From NCBI RefSeq assembly GCF_000699445.3, contig NC_067198.1, forward strand, positions 41,719,691 to 41,783,690: a stretch of 64,000 bases of DNA, given 5' to 3'. Shown one piece after another: positions 1 to 9,460 of the stretch. Under the pieces are notes generated by a model, which saw only the letters and a list, made by a program, of their open reading frames with translations, was not told where the DNA came from and made no database searches. Position numbers and translations under genes: made by a program. Source of the stretch: Schistosoma haematobium. Lineage: Eukaryota > Platyhelminthes > Trematoda > Strigeidida > Schistosomatidae. The number at the start of each line of letters is the position of its first letter. Position 1 is the first letter of the stretch.

Positions 1-1271
1 GATGTATGAAGACCAAATAAATACTATCAAAGTAAAGCCTATTTAATAAACAATGTCCAAGCAAACTATACTGATGACAGAAATAAACTAATCAGCAAAT
101 TTCAGTATACTTCTAAAAACCTTGATTTATAAGCAAACTATATACTGTTGGATAACTTATTAGCTCGTACGTATCTCCACCCAGTTATATAATGACTAGT
201 TGCATTTCAGACTAATTAATGATATGACCAAATAAGTGAATAATCAAACATAATGGAAAACAGAACATAATTCTAAAGCTAAATATCAGTGGTAAAACTT
301 GATGACACTGAGTTGAAATTCAATGATCCATATTGTTTTATAGTGTAGTCACTATTCAAACATTATTAAGTTTAGTTGTGACAAAGCTGACTCCATAGAT
401 CACAGCTTTCTACAAAGAATTTCCTGAGACGCACCTTCAGTAAAATTAGATAATATATTAGGATTATAAATGATTTGATGTAAACCTCTGTCACAAACTG
501 GAATTCACCGCACAACAACCTATACAAAATTGATTGTAGTCAAAAACAATAGGATCAAGTTATTTAAAACTTTACTAGCATCATTTATTTATTAATTGTA
601 TTTGTTAATAGTCCGCCCTGCAAGAGTCGATTCATTCTGAATATAATAAGGTACTAATCGGTGTCTGTTGAACTATTTCAGTTTTAATATTGATCATATA
701 AGTTATTGGATAATATAGAACATTGAAAAACTATGAAATTAAATAATGAAGGTTGAAATTGGCAAGATAATAACTAATTTCATCAATTTCAGAATTGTCT
801 TATCCATGAATGTAACTGAACTTTATATCTATTTTAGGGTTTAGCCAATCATTCTCTTGAATGAATCTATCAATATGCTCGTTTAAAATGTGAATGTTCC
901 ACGTTAGATAGTTAGGGATGATTTGACGAAAACCATGGACTAGTGTTTATGCTCTTTTGAATTCATCAGACAACCAATATTTGGAACCACCAATCATGAA
1001 ATTAAATTAATCGCCATTACATATCACTTAAACTAAGAGTTATATTGTAACTTGGTTGGCAGAATTCGTTAAACTCTAAGATGAAATTGTTGTTACTAGT
1101 TTATTAGTTAATGTATGCATCCTGAAATATGAATCAAAATATTCTTAAATTGATTCAATTTATAGAGGACTTGTGCAGATTATAGTATTTTAACAGTTGA
1201 AATCACGAACTGATCTTAGTTAAACAACCACTGAAAACTTGGAAAGTTGGACCACTTACCCTATATAAATA
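1..1271. other. AT-rich intergenic DNA
   Basis: I see no convincing coding region, RNA gene or recognisable repeat in this stretch. All frames are short and AT-rich. Confidence 0.5.
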
Positions 1272-1435
1272 TATTAACACCGTTGAATTCCAGCTCAACG
1301 GTTTATAGATTAAGCGTTTAGGCGAGAGAGAGAGAGAGAGAAGGTCTTAAGTTTCATTCCCGCTTGCGAGGTTGTGGATGTTCACAGTTAATGAACCCCA
1401 TTATAGTATGAAACAGCCTTCTAGTACTATCGAGT
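1272..1435 (+). mobile_element. Degraded family H SINE copy
   Basis: An attaacaccgttgaat-like start, a remnant of the tRNA-like A box (agattaagcg) and a broken hammerhead remnant (agtatgaaacagc) match the order of family H. A (GA)n run at 1324-1341 replaces part of the tRNA-like segment. It is too decayed to be active. Confidence 0.5.
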
Positions 1436-1578
1436 TTTTAACAAAGGTTGCAGTTAATATCACTTTGTGATTTCAAATGTGAAAATTATCCAAGTTATTT
1501 GAATATTTATAAGGTCGCAATTTCTTCTAGAATTACAGACTTTTGAACATTATTCAATTTATTACTGAAGTTATTATT

Positions 1579-1826
1579 GAAATTAGACAACACAGTTGGA
1601 TGCCGAACAGCTCAGTGGTCTGGGGGTTAAGCGTTTGCGCGCGAAACTAATAGGTTATGGGCTCGAATCCCATGGGGCGGGATCATGGCAACGTACTGCT
1701 GAGGAATCCCATACTAGGATGAAACGTCCATCCAGTACTTCTAGGTTTTCCTTGGTGGTCCTAGCTTCAATTGACTCATGAATTCAATTATTAAATTACT
1801 ACAATCTCTACAAAACCCCTATCTGA
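1579..1826 (+). mobile_element. Family H tRNA-like SINE with hammerhead
   Basis: Order of parts: tgaaattagacaac lead, tRNA-like D-arm/A-box region (ctcagtggtctgggggtta), B box ggctcgaatcc (1660-1670), hammerhead motif (1693-1738), then the family tail (ttgactcatgaattcaat ... ctacaaaacccct). Internal A and B boxes are the standard RNA polymerase III promoter of tRNA-derived SINEs, so transcription by pol III is the inference. It carries no protein. Compared with the consensus copy at 58148-58560 it is 5'-shortened. Confidence 0.75.
1693..1738 (+). ncRNA. Type I hammerhead ribozyme, covarying copy
   Basis: Stem I gtactg (1693-1698) pairs with cagtac (1733-1738). The core is ctgagga (1699-1705), stem II is atcc/ggat (1706-1709 with 1717-1720), and gaaa is at 1721-1724. 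The expected cleavage triplet atc ends at 1732. Relative to the consensus copy, stem I changed from gcactg/cagtgc and stem II from gtcc/ggac, and pairing is kept on both sides. Stem III (cgtcca) is no longer able to close. Activity is not shown. Confidence 0.6.
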
Positions 1827-2052
1827 TTATTACAACTCCATGAAAACTGCAGTTAATGTTTTGATTTCAAAATATGTAACATTTAATAATCAAGACTAAT
1901 GTCACTTAAGCATATAGACATCCAAGTCCAAATTACTATAAAAGTATTCAAATATTGAATAAACTAATTGACTAAGGTAATTTATCTGTCGTTTAAACAA
2001 ACGCTTAAGAAAAACAATTCAATCAGGTGAAAAATATAATGAATCCTTATTT

Positions 2053-2262
2053 ATATCAGACGGGGTTTTGTGGAGATTGTAGTCATTCCAATAATTGAGA
2101 TCATGAGACTGATAGATCCTGGATTCAAATCCCGCGAGGCGAGATCGTGGATGCGCGTTGTTAAAGAGTTTCACAATAGGAAAAAACAGCCATCCAATGC
2201 TTCCAGTTTTTTCATAATGGTCAAACTTCAATTGACTCATGATCTCAATTATTGAATCCTTA
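2053..2262. mobile_element. Family H fold-back copy
   Basis: An antisense family H tail (2053-2105, ggttttgtggagattgtag) is joined directly to a sense copy that starts within the tRNA-like part (actgatagatcctgg) and runs to the tail. The two tails are inverted repeats. The hammerhead is broken: the ctgagga box reads tgttaaa-like sequence. Confidence 0.65.
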
Positions 2263-2670
2263 CTTCTTTTTCATTATCCTATTACTATTGATTTTAATGA
2301 TTAGATTGTATATAATTTGTATCTATGTGTTTTTGTAAGCTTATGTATTATGTCATATTTGTATTAAGTTCACTACAGTTGTTGTTGCTATGGCAATAAA
2401 TACATTTTTTTGTTTCTGGATAATTTCAATATAGATCATTTATAGAACAAAAGTATGGTATAGAACAATGATCAATTTATTAATGAAATATTCTAATTGT
2501 TTATTTAGCCTAATTATAAGTATTTAAGGGAATAAGGAAGAGAGTTAGAGTAAAAAACTGTTGAAAATAAAAAAAATTGAGCAAAGAATTCACATCTTAT
2601 CGCATTATTACCATGTTAGAAATGAAGTAATTAAGCACTAATCAAATTGGATCATGGTTGTGTAATGAGT
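2263..2670. other. AT-rich intergenic DNA
   Basis: Nothing recognised. Confidence 0.45.
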
Positions 2671-2900
2671 GAGTTAGTAAGTTACTCCTGTTACTCCCCG
2701 TGAAGGAACATAGGCCAACCACCAGCATTCTCAATCCAACCCTGTCCTGGGCAATCCTTTGCATCTCCTTACACCGAGAAATGGAGACAGACATGAGAAG
2801 AATGAATAACAATTGGATAGAAATGAAGACCCAGGATAGAGTTAGTTGGAGAATGCCCCTTTTGGGGTAATAGGCATAACTAAGTACGCAAGTAACTCTA
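2671..2900. mobile_element. RTE 3'-end fragment, fold-back
   Basis: An antisense RTE 3' end (gttactccccgtgaaggaac, 2671-2781) is joined to a sense 3' end (gagaaatggagacagacatg, from 2783) that finishes with an aactaagtacgcaagtaa tail. The same terminal sequence is seen in sense at 5677-6033. Only the last RT codons and the 3' end are present. Confidence 0.7.
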
Positions 2901-3153
2901 GAATCGCTACTATGTCCTTTTTAAGAAAAATGAATTCTCAACTATAATTAGATCGTGTTAATGTTTAATGGAAAACTCGTCTTCTTTAATTTCAAATTAT
3001 GTTAATAGTTTAAAATAACCAAACGTGTTAACTTGTATGAAATAGAAGAGAACACAATCAAACAATATGAATTCGTCGTATTCTATAGTCAATATCACAC
3101 GTACTATATTTAGACTTGTGAAGAGAACCAAACACATGACGTATTTACAAATT

Positions 3154-3840
3154 ATAGATGGATAGTGGTTAACAGTGCAATCCAGGACACGCGTTTCGTC
3201 CTGTTTAGAACTCGTCAGCTGGATGTACCTGTATCTCAAAGTTGGTAGCCACTCCGAAACTCGAACCCAGTACCGTTCGCTTCAAACTATATCGCGTTAT
3301 CCTCTTAGCTACAGAGTTCTGATAGCCACCTGCTTGTGCGACTGGGTGAAGTTATATTCAATTGGCGTTGTTTTACTTGTACCTTCCCCTTGTTATTTAG
3401 GTCTGCAATTGATTAGTCTCTTGTTGGCGTATGTGCATCCTGCGCGCACTGCTTCGATATTGATTGAAGTCACAAACATTATAAACAAAGATTGATAATG
3501 TCTAGCGGTGGAATCTAGGACACGTGTTTCATCCTGTTTAGGACTTGTCATTTGGAAGTACCTGCATCTCAGTGTTGATATTCACTCCGGGACTCAAACC
3601 CATTAACGGAGTGAACGTCAACTCTAAGATGCAGGTATTTTCAGCTTACGAGTCCCGAATAGAACGAAACGCGCGTCCTAGACTCCACTGCTAGCCAGAA
3701 TACATCTATTCTTATAATGCTTGTGAATTAAAGCAATATCGAGGCAATACACACAGTATACACATATGCTAATAGGAGACTAATCAATTGCAGTCCTAAA
3801 CAACAATGGAAAGATACAAGTAAAACAACACCAAGTGAAT
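3154..3840. mobile_element. Smα-type SINE, inverted multimer
   Basis: The segment 3154-3605 is antisense Smα: one full unit with hammerhead, B box (cgaacccagta) and A box (cgcgttatcctcttagct), then a second partial unit. From about 3606 the sequence turns to sense (cggagtgaacgtcaactc) and ends with the Smα tail (aaacaacaccaagtgaat). Smα units of Schistosoma are SINE-like, have pol III boxes and encode hammerhead ribozymes. The sense hammerhead near 3640-3690 has a mutated core (cttacgag). Confidence 0.8.
3180..3224 (-). ncRNA. Smα hammerhead ribozyme
   Basis: Read on the minus strand: stem I atccag (3224-3219) pairs with ctggat (3185-3180); core ctgacga; stem II gttc/ggac with a G·U pair; gaaa; two-base-pair stem III (cgcgtg, one G·U); cleavage triplet gtc. 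All core bases (CUGANGA, GAAA) are present, so it could still cleave. Very short stem III hammerheads of this type work best as dimers. Confidence 0.75.
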
Positions 3841-4104
3841 ATATATAAATTGTTCATTTTGGCTACACTCTATATTTCATTCCAATTTTGTTTGGGGATA
3901 AAAAAAACACTTTGATAATTCAACAATAGAGAAGAAATGATAGTAATTAGATTAATTCAATAAAAATTTAATTCTCTCTAGACCAAAATTAATTCTCGAA
4001 ACTTATACAGTTACAAAATATTTACTGTTACACAAATGATAATCAATAGTATCTATGTTAGCAACAATAAATTGTTGTTCTTATTAAAAAGATAAAAATA
4101 TGAT

Positions 4105-4362
4105 TCATATCAGAAGGGTTTTTGTGGAGAGATTATGAATCAATTGAAGCTAGATCACTATGGAAAACCACAAAGCATTGGACGACCGTTTCGTCCTAGT
4201 ATGGGACTTTTCAGTGGCGCGTATTCACGATTCCGCCTTGAGGGATTCGAACATAGGACCTATCAGTCTCTCGAGAGAGTACTTAACTATTAGAACATTG
4301 AGCTGATTAGCATCCAACGGTATTAATGTCTAACTTCAACCAATCCACAAAACTGAGCGACA
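4105..4362 (-). mobile_element. Family H SINE copy
   Basis: An antisense copy running from tail (cagaagggtttttgtggaga) through hammerhead, B box (gattcgaacatagga) and A-box region to caatccacaaaactgagcg. The hammerhead core on the minus strand reads ctgaaaa instead of ctgagga, so it should be inactive. Confidence 0.7.
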
Positions 4363-4449
4363 CATACATTAACTAGATTTTATTATATTTCTGTAATAAA
4401 GCATATACTATACGTTGTCTTAGATATCAAGTATTTTCTTGATGATCTT

Positions 4450-4640
4450 CTAGGCTCTGGTACTATGTCGAGCCCATATAGGTTATTCTAGCTTTTGGAT
4501 AGATCAGTCTATTCATTCTTCTCAAGCCACATTTTTTATTTATTCACTTATTAATGCTGACTGTTTTTTTTACATGATCGTATGTGTGTGCATTTCTTAT
4601 GAGTGCAGATGGAGATATTAGCTGTGAGATCCAAATACAC
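4450..4640 (+). mobile_element. LTR-like fragment (family D)
   Basis: The sequence tatgtcgagcccatata followed by a diverged gataga-cagtctattcattcttct stretch parallels 6704-6900 (tatgtcaagcccatacg). The shared sequence points to one LTR-type repeat family. No ends or target duplication could be fixed here. Confidence 0.35.
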
Positions 4641-4891
4641 ACAACTGACCAATCACAAATGGTAGAAAAAGTCAATTCCATTACAGGGTAATCCCAAGCG
4701 TTGGAAATTAAACTAATAAACATTTGCTAATTTATTTCATTCTCACTACTTTTAATCGATAACTTGTACGCATTTGTGTTTTGACAATCATTTAAAACAA
4801 TTAAAATACATAAAGAGTTTTTTTTTCTTCTTGTTCAACTTTTTCATCTAATCAAAAGGTAACCTTGAATTTTCCCAATTTTACACTTTAC

Positions 4892-5026
4892 TTACTTTTT
4901 TTCTGGTTAGCGTTGTTTTAGCAAATTAGTTTTCTACGGGATGAGGTCGCTAACCCCATGCTCAACTGTCTTCCTTTACCCGGGCTTGGAGCCGGCAGTA
5001 ACTCTAGAAGAGCTACAGGCGGAGTT
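4892..5026 (-). mobile_element. RTE 5'-leader-derived micro-retroposon
   Basis: On the minus strand this 135-bp insertion is an RTE 5' leader (aactccgcctgtagctc ... gctaaccagaaaaaa) followed by gtaa. It is flanked by a perfect 15-bp duplication aattttacactttac (4877-4891 and 5027-5041), so it inserted as a unit. The same leader heads the long RTE copy near 32030-32150 and recurs alone at 38037-38152 and 51163-51312. It has no coding capacity. Confidence 0.8.
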
Positions 5027-5041
5027 AATTTTACACTTTAC

Positions 5042-5621
5042 AAAAGTGTATTTCAAGTTTACTTTTCTTGATGCATAACAATTTTCTACTTTCTACTGAG
5101 TTTAGTTTAGTTTAGTGGAATAGATGAAACTATTTAATTATTATTATCATCATTTCCATCTTATATTTACTTAATCTAAAGTTACTGAAAATGAATAATT
5201 CAGTGCCGATCAACGAATATTGACAAATGTGGAAAAGTTTGCGGAAACTATCTACTTTAACAGAATGTATCTATGGCCTATATACAAAAGAATATGCAAG
5301 TTTTTATCAAGATCAAAGTCTGTTTTAAACAAAATAGTCTATTCTGTTTTATAATAATAAATAATAATAAGCAAAAGACGAAATTGAATAGGAGAAAAGA
5401 AAGTGTGTTTAGACAACACATAACAAACTATTGATGTGTGAACAAAGAAATATGTAAGAAAAACATGTTTATAGTAAGGTCTATGTTGTCTAGATTATAT
5501 ATGTATATATATATCTTTTATGTGCATTGAAGCCATGCAACAGTATACTAAAGAATAGTTTAAAGTATCATTAGACTAAGTAAAAAATTGATTCAATTGA
5601 ATCGATATATGCGAAAAATAA

Positions 5622-5622
<1 letters not shown>
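5042..5622. other. AT-rich intergenic DNA
   Basis: It contains short (ATA)n near 5350-5370 and alternating AT near 5500. No gene is recognised. Confidence 0.45.

Positions 5623-5623
<1 letters not shown>

Positions 5624-5675
<52 letters not shown>
5624..5675. repeat. (TA)n microsatellite
   Basis: An uninterrupted alternating TA tract directly at the 5' end of an RTE fragment. The 145-residue open frame that crosses it gains a false Tyr-Ile N-terminus. Confidence 0.95.
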
Positions 5676-5676
<1 letters not shown>

Positions 5677-5678
<2 letters not shown>

Positions 5679-6033
5679 AAATATTTCGGATCCGTAACAC
5701 AGACACAGTCAAAAACAACCTACTGTGGGAGAGAACAAACCACATTTTTGTGGAGGAAGAAATAAGGAAGATGCACTGGAAGTGGATGGGACACATATTG
5801 AGGAACGCACCCAACTGCGTGACAAGGCAAGCCCTCACACGGCGTCCTCAAGGTCAAAGAAGAAGAGGAAGACCAAAAAACGCATTACATCGAGAAATGG
5901 AGACAGACATGAGAAGAATGAACAACAGTTGGACAGAACTAGAAAGGAAGGCCGAGGATAGAGTGGGTTCGAGAATGAGGTCGGCGGTCTATGCTCCTTT
6001 CGGGGTAACAGGCTTAAGTAAGTAAGTAAGTTA
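5677..6033 (+). pseudogene. 5'-truncated RTE retrotransposon, RT C-terminus
   Basis: The frame encodes the C-terminal part of an RTE-type reverse transcriptase: WERTNHIFVEEEIRK, then [20 protein letters not shown], then a [19 protein letters not shown] stretch. After the stop comes a ggcttaagtaagtaagtaag tail, as expected for RTE elements, which end in short tandem repeats. The copy is truncated far downstream of the catalytic FADD motif and cannot act alone. The upstream boundary is a (TA)n tract. Confidence 0.85.
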
Positions 6034-6051
6034 GTCTAGTGAGAAAAAAGG

Positions 6052-6270
6052 ATTTTTGATTGAGAGAATGAGTCGATAAGTGTTAGACCCTCATTTAAAA
6101 CCTGGAAACACTGAACGACCATTTCATCCTACTATGGATGAGCGCTGCTGAGGAGTTCCATATTAGGACGAAACTATCATGCATTGCTTCCAAATTTTCA
6201 ATGGTGGTCCAACATTCATCGGTTTATAATTTGAATCAAAAACTCAACAATTTCCAAAACCTCAAACTGA
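6052..6270. mobile_element. Family H fold-back copy
   Basis: An antisense tail and hammerhead half (to about 6134, catttcatcctactatgga) is fused to a sense copy beginning tgagcgctgctgaggag. The fusion lies inside the hammerhead, a different junction from the fold-back at 2053-2262. Sense stem I is broken on its 3' side. Confidence 0.65.
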
Positions 6271-6430
6271 GAAAATAACAATGTTTGAATGAATTTGTAT
6301 AATCGTAGGCGTGATTATACGTTTATTTATTAAAGTATTCTTCGATAATTGATTCTTTCATCTGTAATTATATTGATGAAATATAAATGAAAATAATTTT
6401 GTTCAATGTATTTCCAATAGTATGATATAG

Positions 6431-6628
6431 TTACAAGTTTAGTGGTCTAGTGGTTAAGCGCTCACGCGCGAGACTGATAGGTCCTGGGTTTGAACCTCTC
6501 AAGGCGGGATCGCGAGTGCACATTGCTGAGGAGTCCCACAATAGGACGAAACGGCTGTCCAATACTTCCAGGTTTTCCATGATGGTCTAACTTCAAATAA
6601 CTCATGATCTCAACCACTGAAGTTCTTT
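6431..6628 (+). mobile_element. Family H SINE copy
   Basis: It has A-box region agtggtctagtggttaagc, B-box region gggtttgaacctc (one change from gttcgaatcc), a hammerhead and the tail. The upstream family H lead is missing, so the copy starts near the tRNA-like part. Confidence 0.75.
6522..6563 (+). ncRNA. Family H hammerhead ribozyme
   Basis: Stem I attg/caat (4 bp), core ctgagga (6526-6532), stem II gtcc/ggac, gaaa (6548-6551), stem III cggctg with a G·U, cleavage triplet gtc ending at 6559. The core is intact and stem I is shorter than in the consensus copy. Confidence 0.6.
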
Positions 6629-6703
6629 ATTGTTTAATAATGTCTGAACTTTTATATCATGTTCAGTGAAAAGAAATTGACTACTATAAAAGTTAAAACC
6701 TGT

Positions 6704-7290
6704 AGTGTCGGTTATTATGTCAAGCCCATACGTCTTATTCTCGCATTCGAACAGGCCGATTTATCCATTCTTCTGGATTCACGTTTAGACCTTGCTAATT
6801 ATTCGCTTATCTCAATCTTGACTCTTTTTGTATGAGCGCGTAAGTGTGTACACTTCTTATTCCATCACTCATCACATGTCTGTAACTTATTTGTGTGTGC
6901 CTATAAATAATAATTAACACTTGACTAAATGAAGTTGGCTTATCCTCCACTACTGCGCGTTGTTTCGCTTCTCTCTATTGCATTCGCTTCATATACAAAT
7001 ACATGTTTTCAAAAGTCCATTCTCGTTATTTGACTTATTTAATTCCGTTATTGACTAACGCGATTTAAGTCGATGATTATATACGATGATAGGCGATAAC
7101 AAACATTCATACGATCTACTTGGAGTCAGAACTCGGGCCACTAAAATGGAGGGCCCGTCCACGACATCGTCCAATCTAAATGACAACGTGGCGATCGCTC
7201 AGACGACGAACTCAACGCAGCAAGCTACATCAATGAAGAAACTTCTGCACTCTATACTTTCGACGAAAAATTTCAGCGAAAGCCATAATA
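6704..7290 (+). mobile_element. LTR plus gag-like remnant
   Basis: The left part (tgtcggttattatgtcaagc, then a cctataaataataatt TATA-like site near 6900) resembles an LTR, and its start recurs at 4450-4640. Downstream an open frame from atg at 7146 encodes MEGPSTTSSNLNDNVAIAQT and continues polar, Ser/Thr-rich, until 7290, where AT-rich flank takes over. Base composition of this coding piece is less AT-rich than its surroundings. I infer the 5' end of an LTR retrotransposon with the beginning of gag. No protease or RT follows, so it is truncated. Confidence 0.45.
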
Positions 7291-7543
7291 AGTTATATGG
7301 GTTTGACATAATAACCGACACTAGAAACCCACTTATTGTATTAAGCATTTAAACATTAGGTATTTTTCAAAGTGTTTTTAATCTGAATTTATGTTCAAGG
7401 GATGTGATAAATTGTATGTATAAGAAAACGATTGTAAGAGAGTTGAATAATAGAATAAGTAAGTTGGTAGCTGAATAATCATATGCATATAAATTTATAG
7501 GAAAACAACAGTTATATCAGATTTTAAATGACTTATAACATTA

Positions 7544-7632
7544 AATTCACTTGGTGCTGTTTTACTTTTATCTCCCCATTGTTATTTAGTACTACAATTG
7601 ATCAATTTTATATTGGCATTTGTAGATAATAC
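7544..7632 (-). mobile_element. Smα tail fragment
   Basis: Antisense Smα end (ttcacttggtgctgttttac ... attgatcaattttatattgg) without pol III boxes or hammerhead. Confidence 0.6.
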
Positions 7633-7902
7633 AAATCCTTTAAATTCCGGTTTCTACTATAGTGGTGTGAAATATAATTCAGGTTTAAATTTTAAAAGAT
7701 AGTATGATATAGAGAGCTAATCAGAAATGCGTTAATGAGAAGGTCAATCGACAACAATCAGAAATGACCCAAAAAACAAGTACATTTCATTGTGTTCTCA
7801 CTCAAGAAAGGCGGTTAACACGCAACACACCGTATATCAATATTAGATTTTGGACATCGTCCGTCACAACAATATACATTCACAAGTTCAACTAAATGTT
7901 GT

Positions 7903-8334
7903 TCTAGTATGGGGGTTGTGGAGATTATTAGGTTTTTGATTGAGATCATGAACCGATTGATGTTAGACCACTATTTAGAACCTGAAAGCACTGGATGGCC
8001 GTTTCGTCCTATTATGGGACTCCTCAGCAATACGCATCCACGATCCCGCACCCCGCGAGATTTGAAGCCAGGACCTATCAGTCTCACGTCAGGCGCTTAA
8101 CCAACTAGACCACAGAGCAGGTGTCCATTGGTGTTAATGTCTAACTTCAACCGATCCACGAAATTGCGCGACCATCTTACATTGTACTGAGGGAGATACC
8201 TGTCTCTACCGGACAGTGGATTAGCTCCACTGGTCACGGCTTCTCACTAGAACTCCGTGAATTCACTCACGAAGCTAGTCACTAGTGATCACATGTTAAT
8301 TACCAGTTTAGGGGTTGTGGAGATTATTAAGTTT
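7903..8334 (-). mobile_element. Family H SINE, interrupted tandem pair
   Basis: One nearly full antisense unit (tail near 7905, tRNA-like part near 8040-8110, lead to about 8304) is followed by the tail of the next antisense unit (ggggttgtggagattattaa). That second unit is cut by the Penelope-like insertion at 8335 and resumes at 9301. Tandem family H units are also seen at 47213, 54998 and 10288. Confidence 0.75.
7988..8033 (-). ncRNA. Family H hammerhead ribozyme
   Basis: On the minus strand: stem I gtattg pairs with cagtgc using two G·U pairs, core ctgagga, stem II gtcc/ggac, gaaa, cleavage triplet atc. Stem III (cggcca) has lost its closing pair. The core is intact and stem I is kept through wobble pairs. 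Confidence 0.55.
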
Positions 8335-8360
8335 CATACACATAGTTCCCTTTATCATTT

Positions 8361-8529
8361 TGAAAAGAGCAAGAACAAAGATTCTAGCAGAATAGCATGA
8401 ATTCATTTTATTTCGTAGGTTCTCGTCAGCTGCTTACAACCTGTGATATTTAAAAATCATAATTACATAATGGGTTTAAATTACTAACTGAATATTGTAA
8501 ATATATATCTAATGTGAAAGAATATTCTA
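8361..8529. repeat. Left inverted arm of Penelope-like element
   Basis: It begins tgaaaagagcaagaacaaag and is complementary to the right arm 9151-9300 (ends ctttgttcttgctcttttca). Confidence 0.85.
8386..8434 (-). ncRNA. Candidate Penelope-type hammerhead
   Basis: On the minus strand agcag (8434-8430) is followed by ctgacga (8429-8423), a short stem II region, and gaaa (8414-8411). After a loop come att and ctgct (8390-8386), which pairs perfectly with agcag. This fits a type I hammerhead with a tiny stem III and an AUU cleavage triplet. Stem II is very weak (one G-C closing pair), so this is a candidate only. The right arm keeps ctgacga and gaaa but has lost the cleavage site. Confidence 0.35.
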
Positions 8530-8586
8530 TAACATTATCCGGCTGCTAAACTTTTAATTCTCTATAAAACAACATGTTCAATAACT

Positions 8587-8940
8587 CAATCAAAGATCGA
8601 CAAGCAACCCTTTCAGGTTACCGCCAACTGTATTTATAAATTTACGTGTACCTGCCAAAGCAGCTACATCGGTCGAACTGAAAGGAGAGCATATCTTAGA
8701 TTCTTTGAACATGTTCCAAAAAGTCTTAGAACAAGGGAAAGGAAGACTCTGAACAGTGCAATCACCAAACATCTCCTTGATACAGGACATCAGGTAGATA
8801 CCTTACAATCCTTTAGGGTGATTAGTAAGCAGCCAAACTCCAGTCTTCTGAAGTTTGCTGAAGCCATTGCCATCAGGCGTCAAAAACCTGACCTATGTAT
8901 TCAAAAGGAGACGGTGGTTAATCTTTCCTTGCCCTGGTGA
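8587..8940 (+). pseudogene. GIY-YIG endonuclease domain of Penelope-like element
   Basis: The plus-strand frame reads NCIYKFTCTCQSSYIGRTER near its start: CIY and YIG are the two halves of the GIY-YIG signature, followed by the family arginine (GRTERR) and by FFEHV and HLLDTGH segments with the usual His/Glu positions. The frame ends with a stop after NLSLPW at 8938-8940. In Penelope-like elements this domain sits at the C-terminus of the RT polyprotein and nicks target DNA. No methionine start or RT motifs precede it within the insertion. The arm and stop context indicate a 5'-truncated copy, not a host nuclease gene. Confidence 0.8.
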
Positions 8941-9150
8941 CAAATATTCCTTCACTGCACCATAAAATTTTTTTCTTCTTTCTTTTTTCTTTTGCATTTA
9001 TTACATCATTGACTCTATTTTATTTTTTCAACCGTCTTTCAAATTAATAATCTTTCAACTGAACTCTACTCACTACATTCCTTCAATGTTATTCATTATG
9101 TAATTAATTGTTTCTAACCCACTTTTGAACTGTTCCCACAATTAATCTTG

Positions 9151-9300
9151 TAGAATATTCTTTCACATTAGATATATATTTACAATATTCAGTTAGTAAT
9201 TTAAACCCATTATGTAATTATGATTTTTAAATATCACAGGTTGTAAGCAGCTGACGAGAACCTACGAAATAAAATGAATTCTTTGTTCTTGCTCTTTTCA
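9151..9300. repeat. Right inverted arm of Penelope-like element
   Basis: Inverted copy of 8361-8529 with a short internal deletion between gaattc and tttgttc. Confidence 0.85.
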
Positions 9301-9460
9301 AGATTATTAAGTTTTTGATTGAGATCATGAACATCGAGCGGGATCGTGGATGCGCACTGCTGAGGAGTCCCACAATATAACAAAACGGCGGTTCAGTGCT
9401 TCCAGGTTTCCATCGGTGGTTTAACATCAATTGGTTCATGATCTCAATCATAAATTTTGT
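9301..9460. mobile_element. Family H remnant downstream of Penelope insertion
   Basis: It continues the interrupted antisense tail (agattattaagtttttgatt), then turns to sense at about 9333 (atcgagcgggatcgtggatg) and carries a hammerhead whose 3' stem II strand is lost (tataacaaaac). It is therefore another fold-back junction. Confidence 0.6.

Larger units (their letters stand above)
8335..9300. mobile_element. Penelope-like element with inverted terminal arms
   Basis: A 966-bp insertion flanked by a perfect 14-bp duplication agattattaagttt (8321-8334 and 9301-9314). Inside, arms at 8361-8529 and 9151-9300 are inverted repeats, with about 19 bp missing from the right arm after gaattc. Between them lies a GIY-YIG coding segment on the plus strand. 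Penelope-like retroelements combine RT with a C-terminal GIY-YIG endonuclease and often have terminal repeats in direct or inverted order. Here RT is absent, so this is a 5'-truncated copy. It landed inside a family H tandem pair. Confidence 0.8.

Noticed and set aside
5588..5676. N-terminal extension of the RTE frame with an Ile-Tyr run
   Set aside because: It comes from the (TA)n tract and flanking DNA, not from the element.
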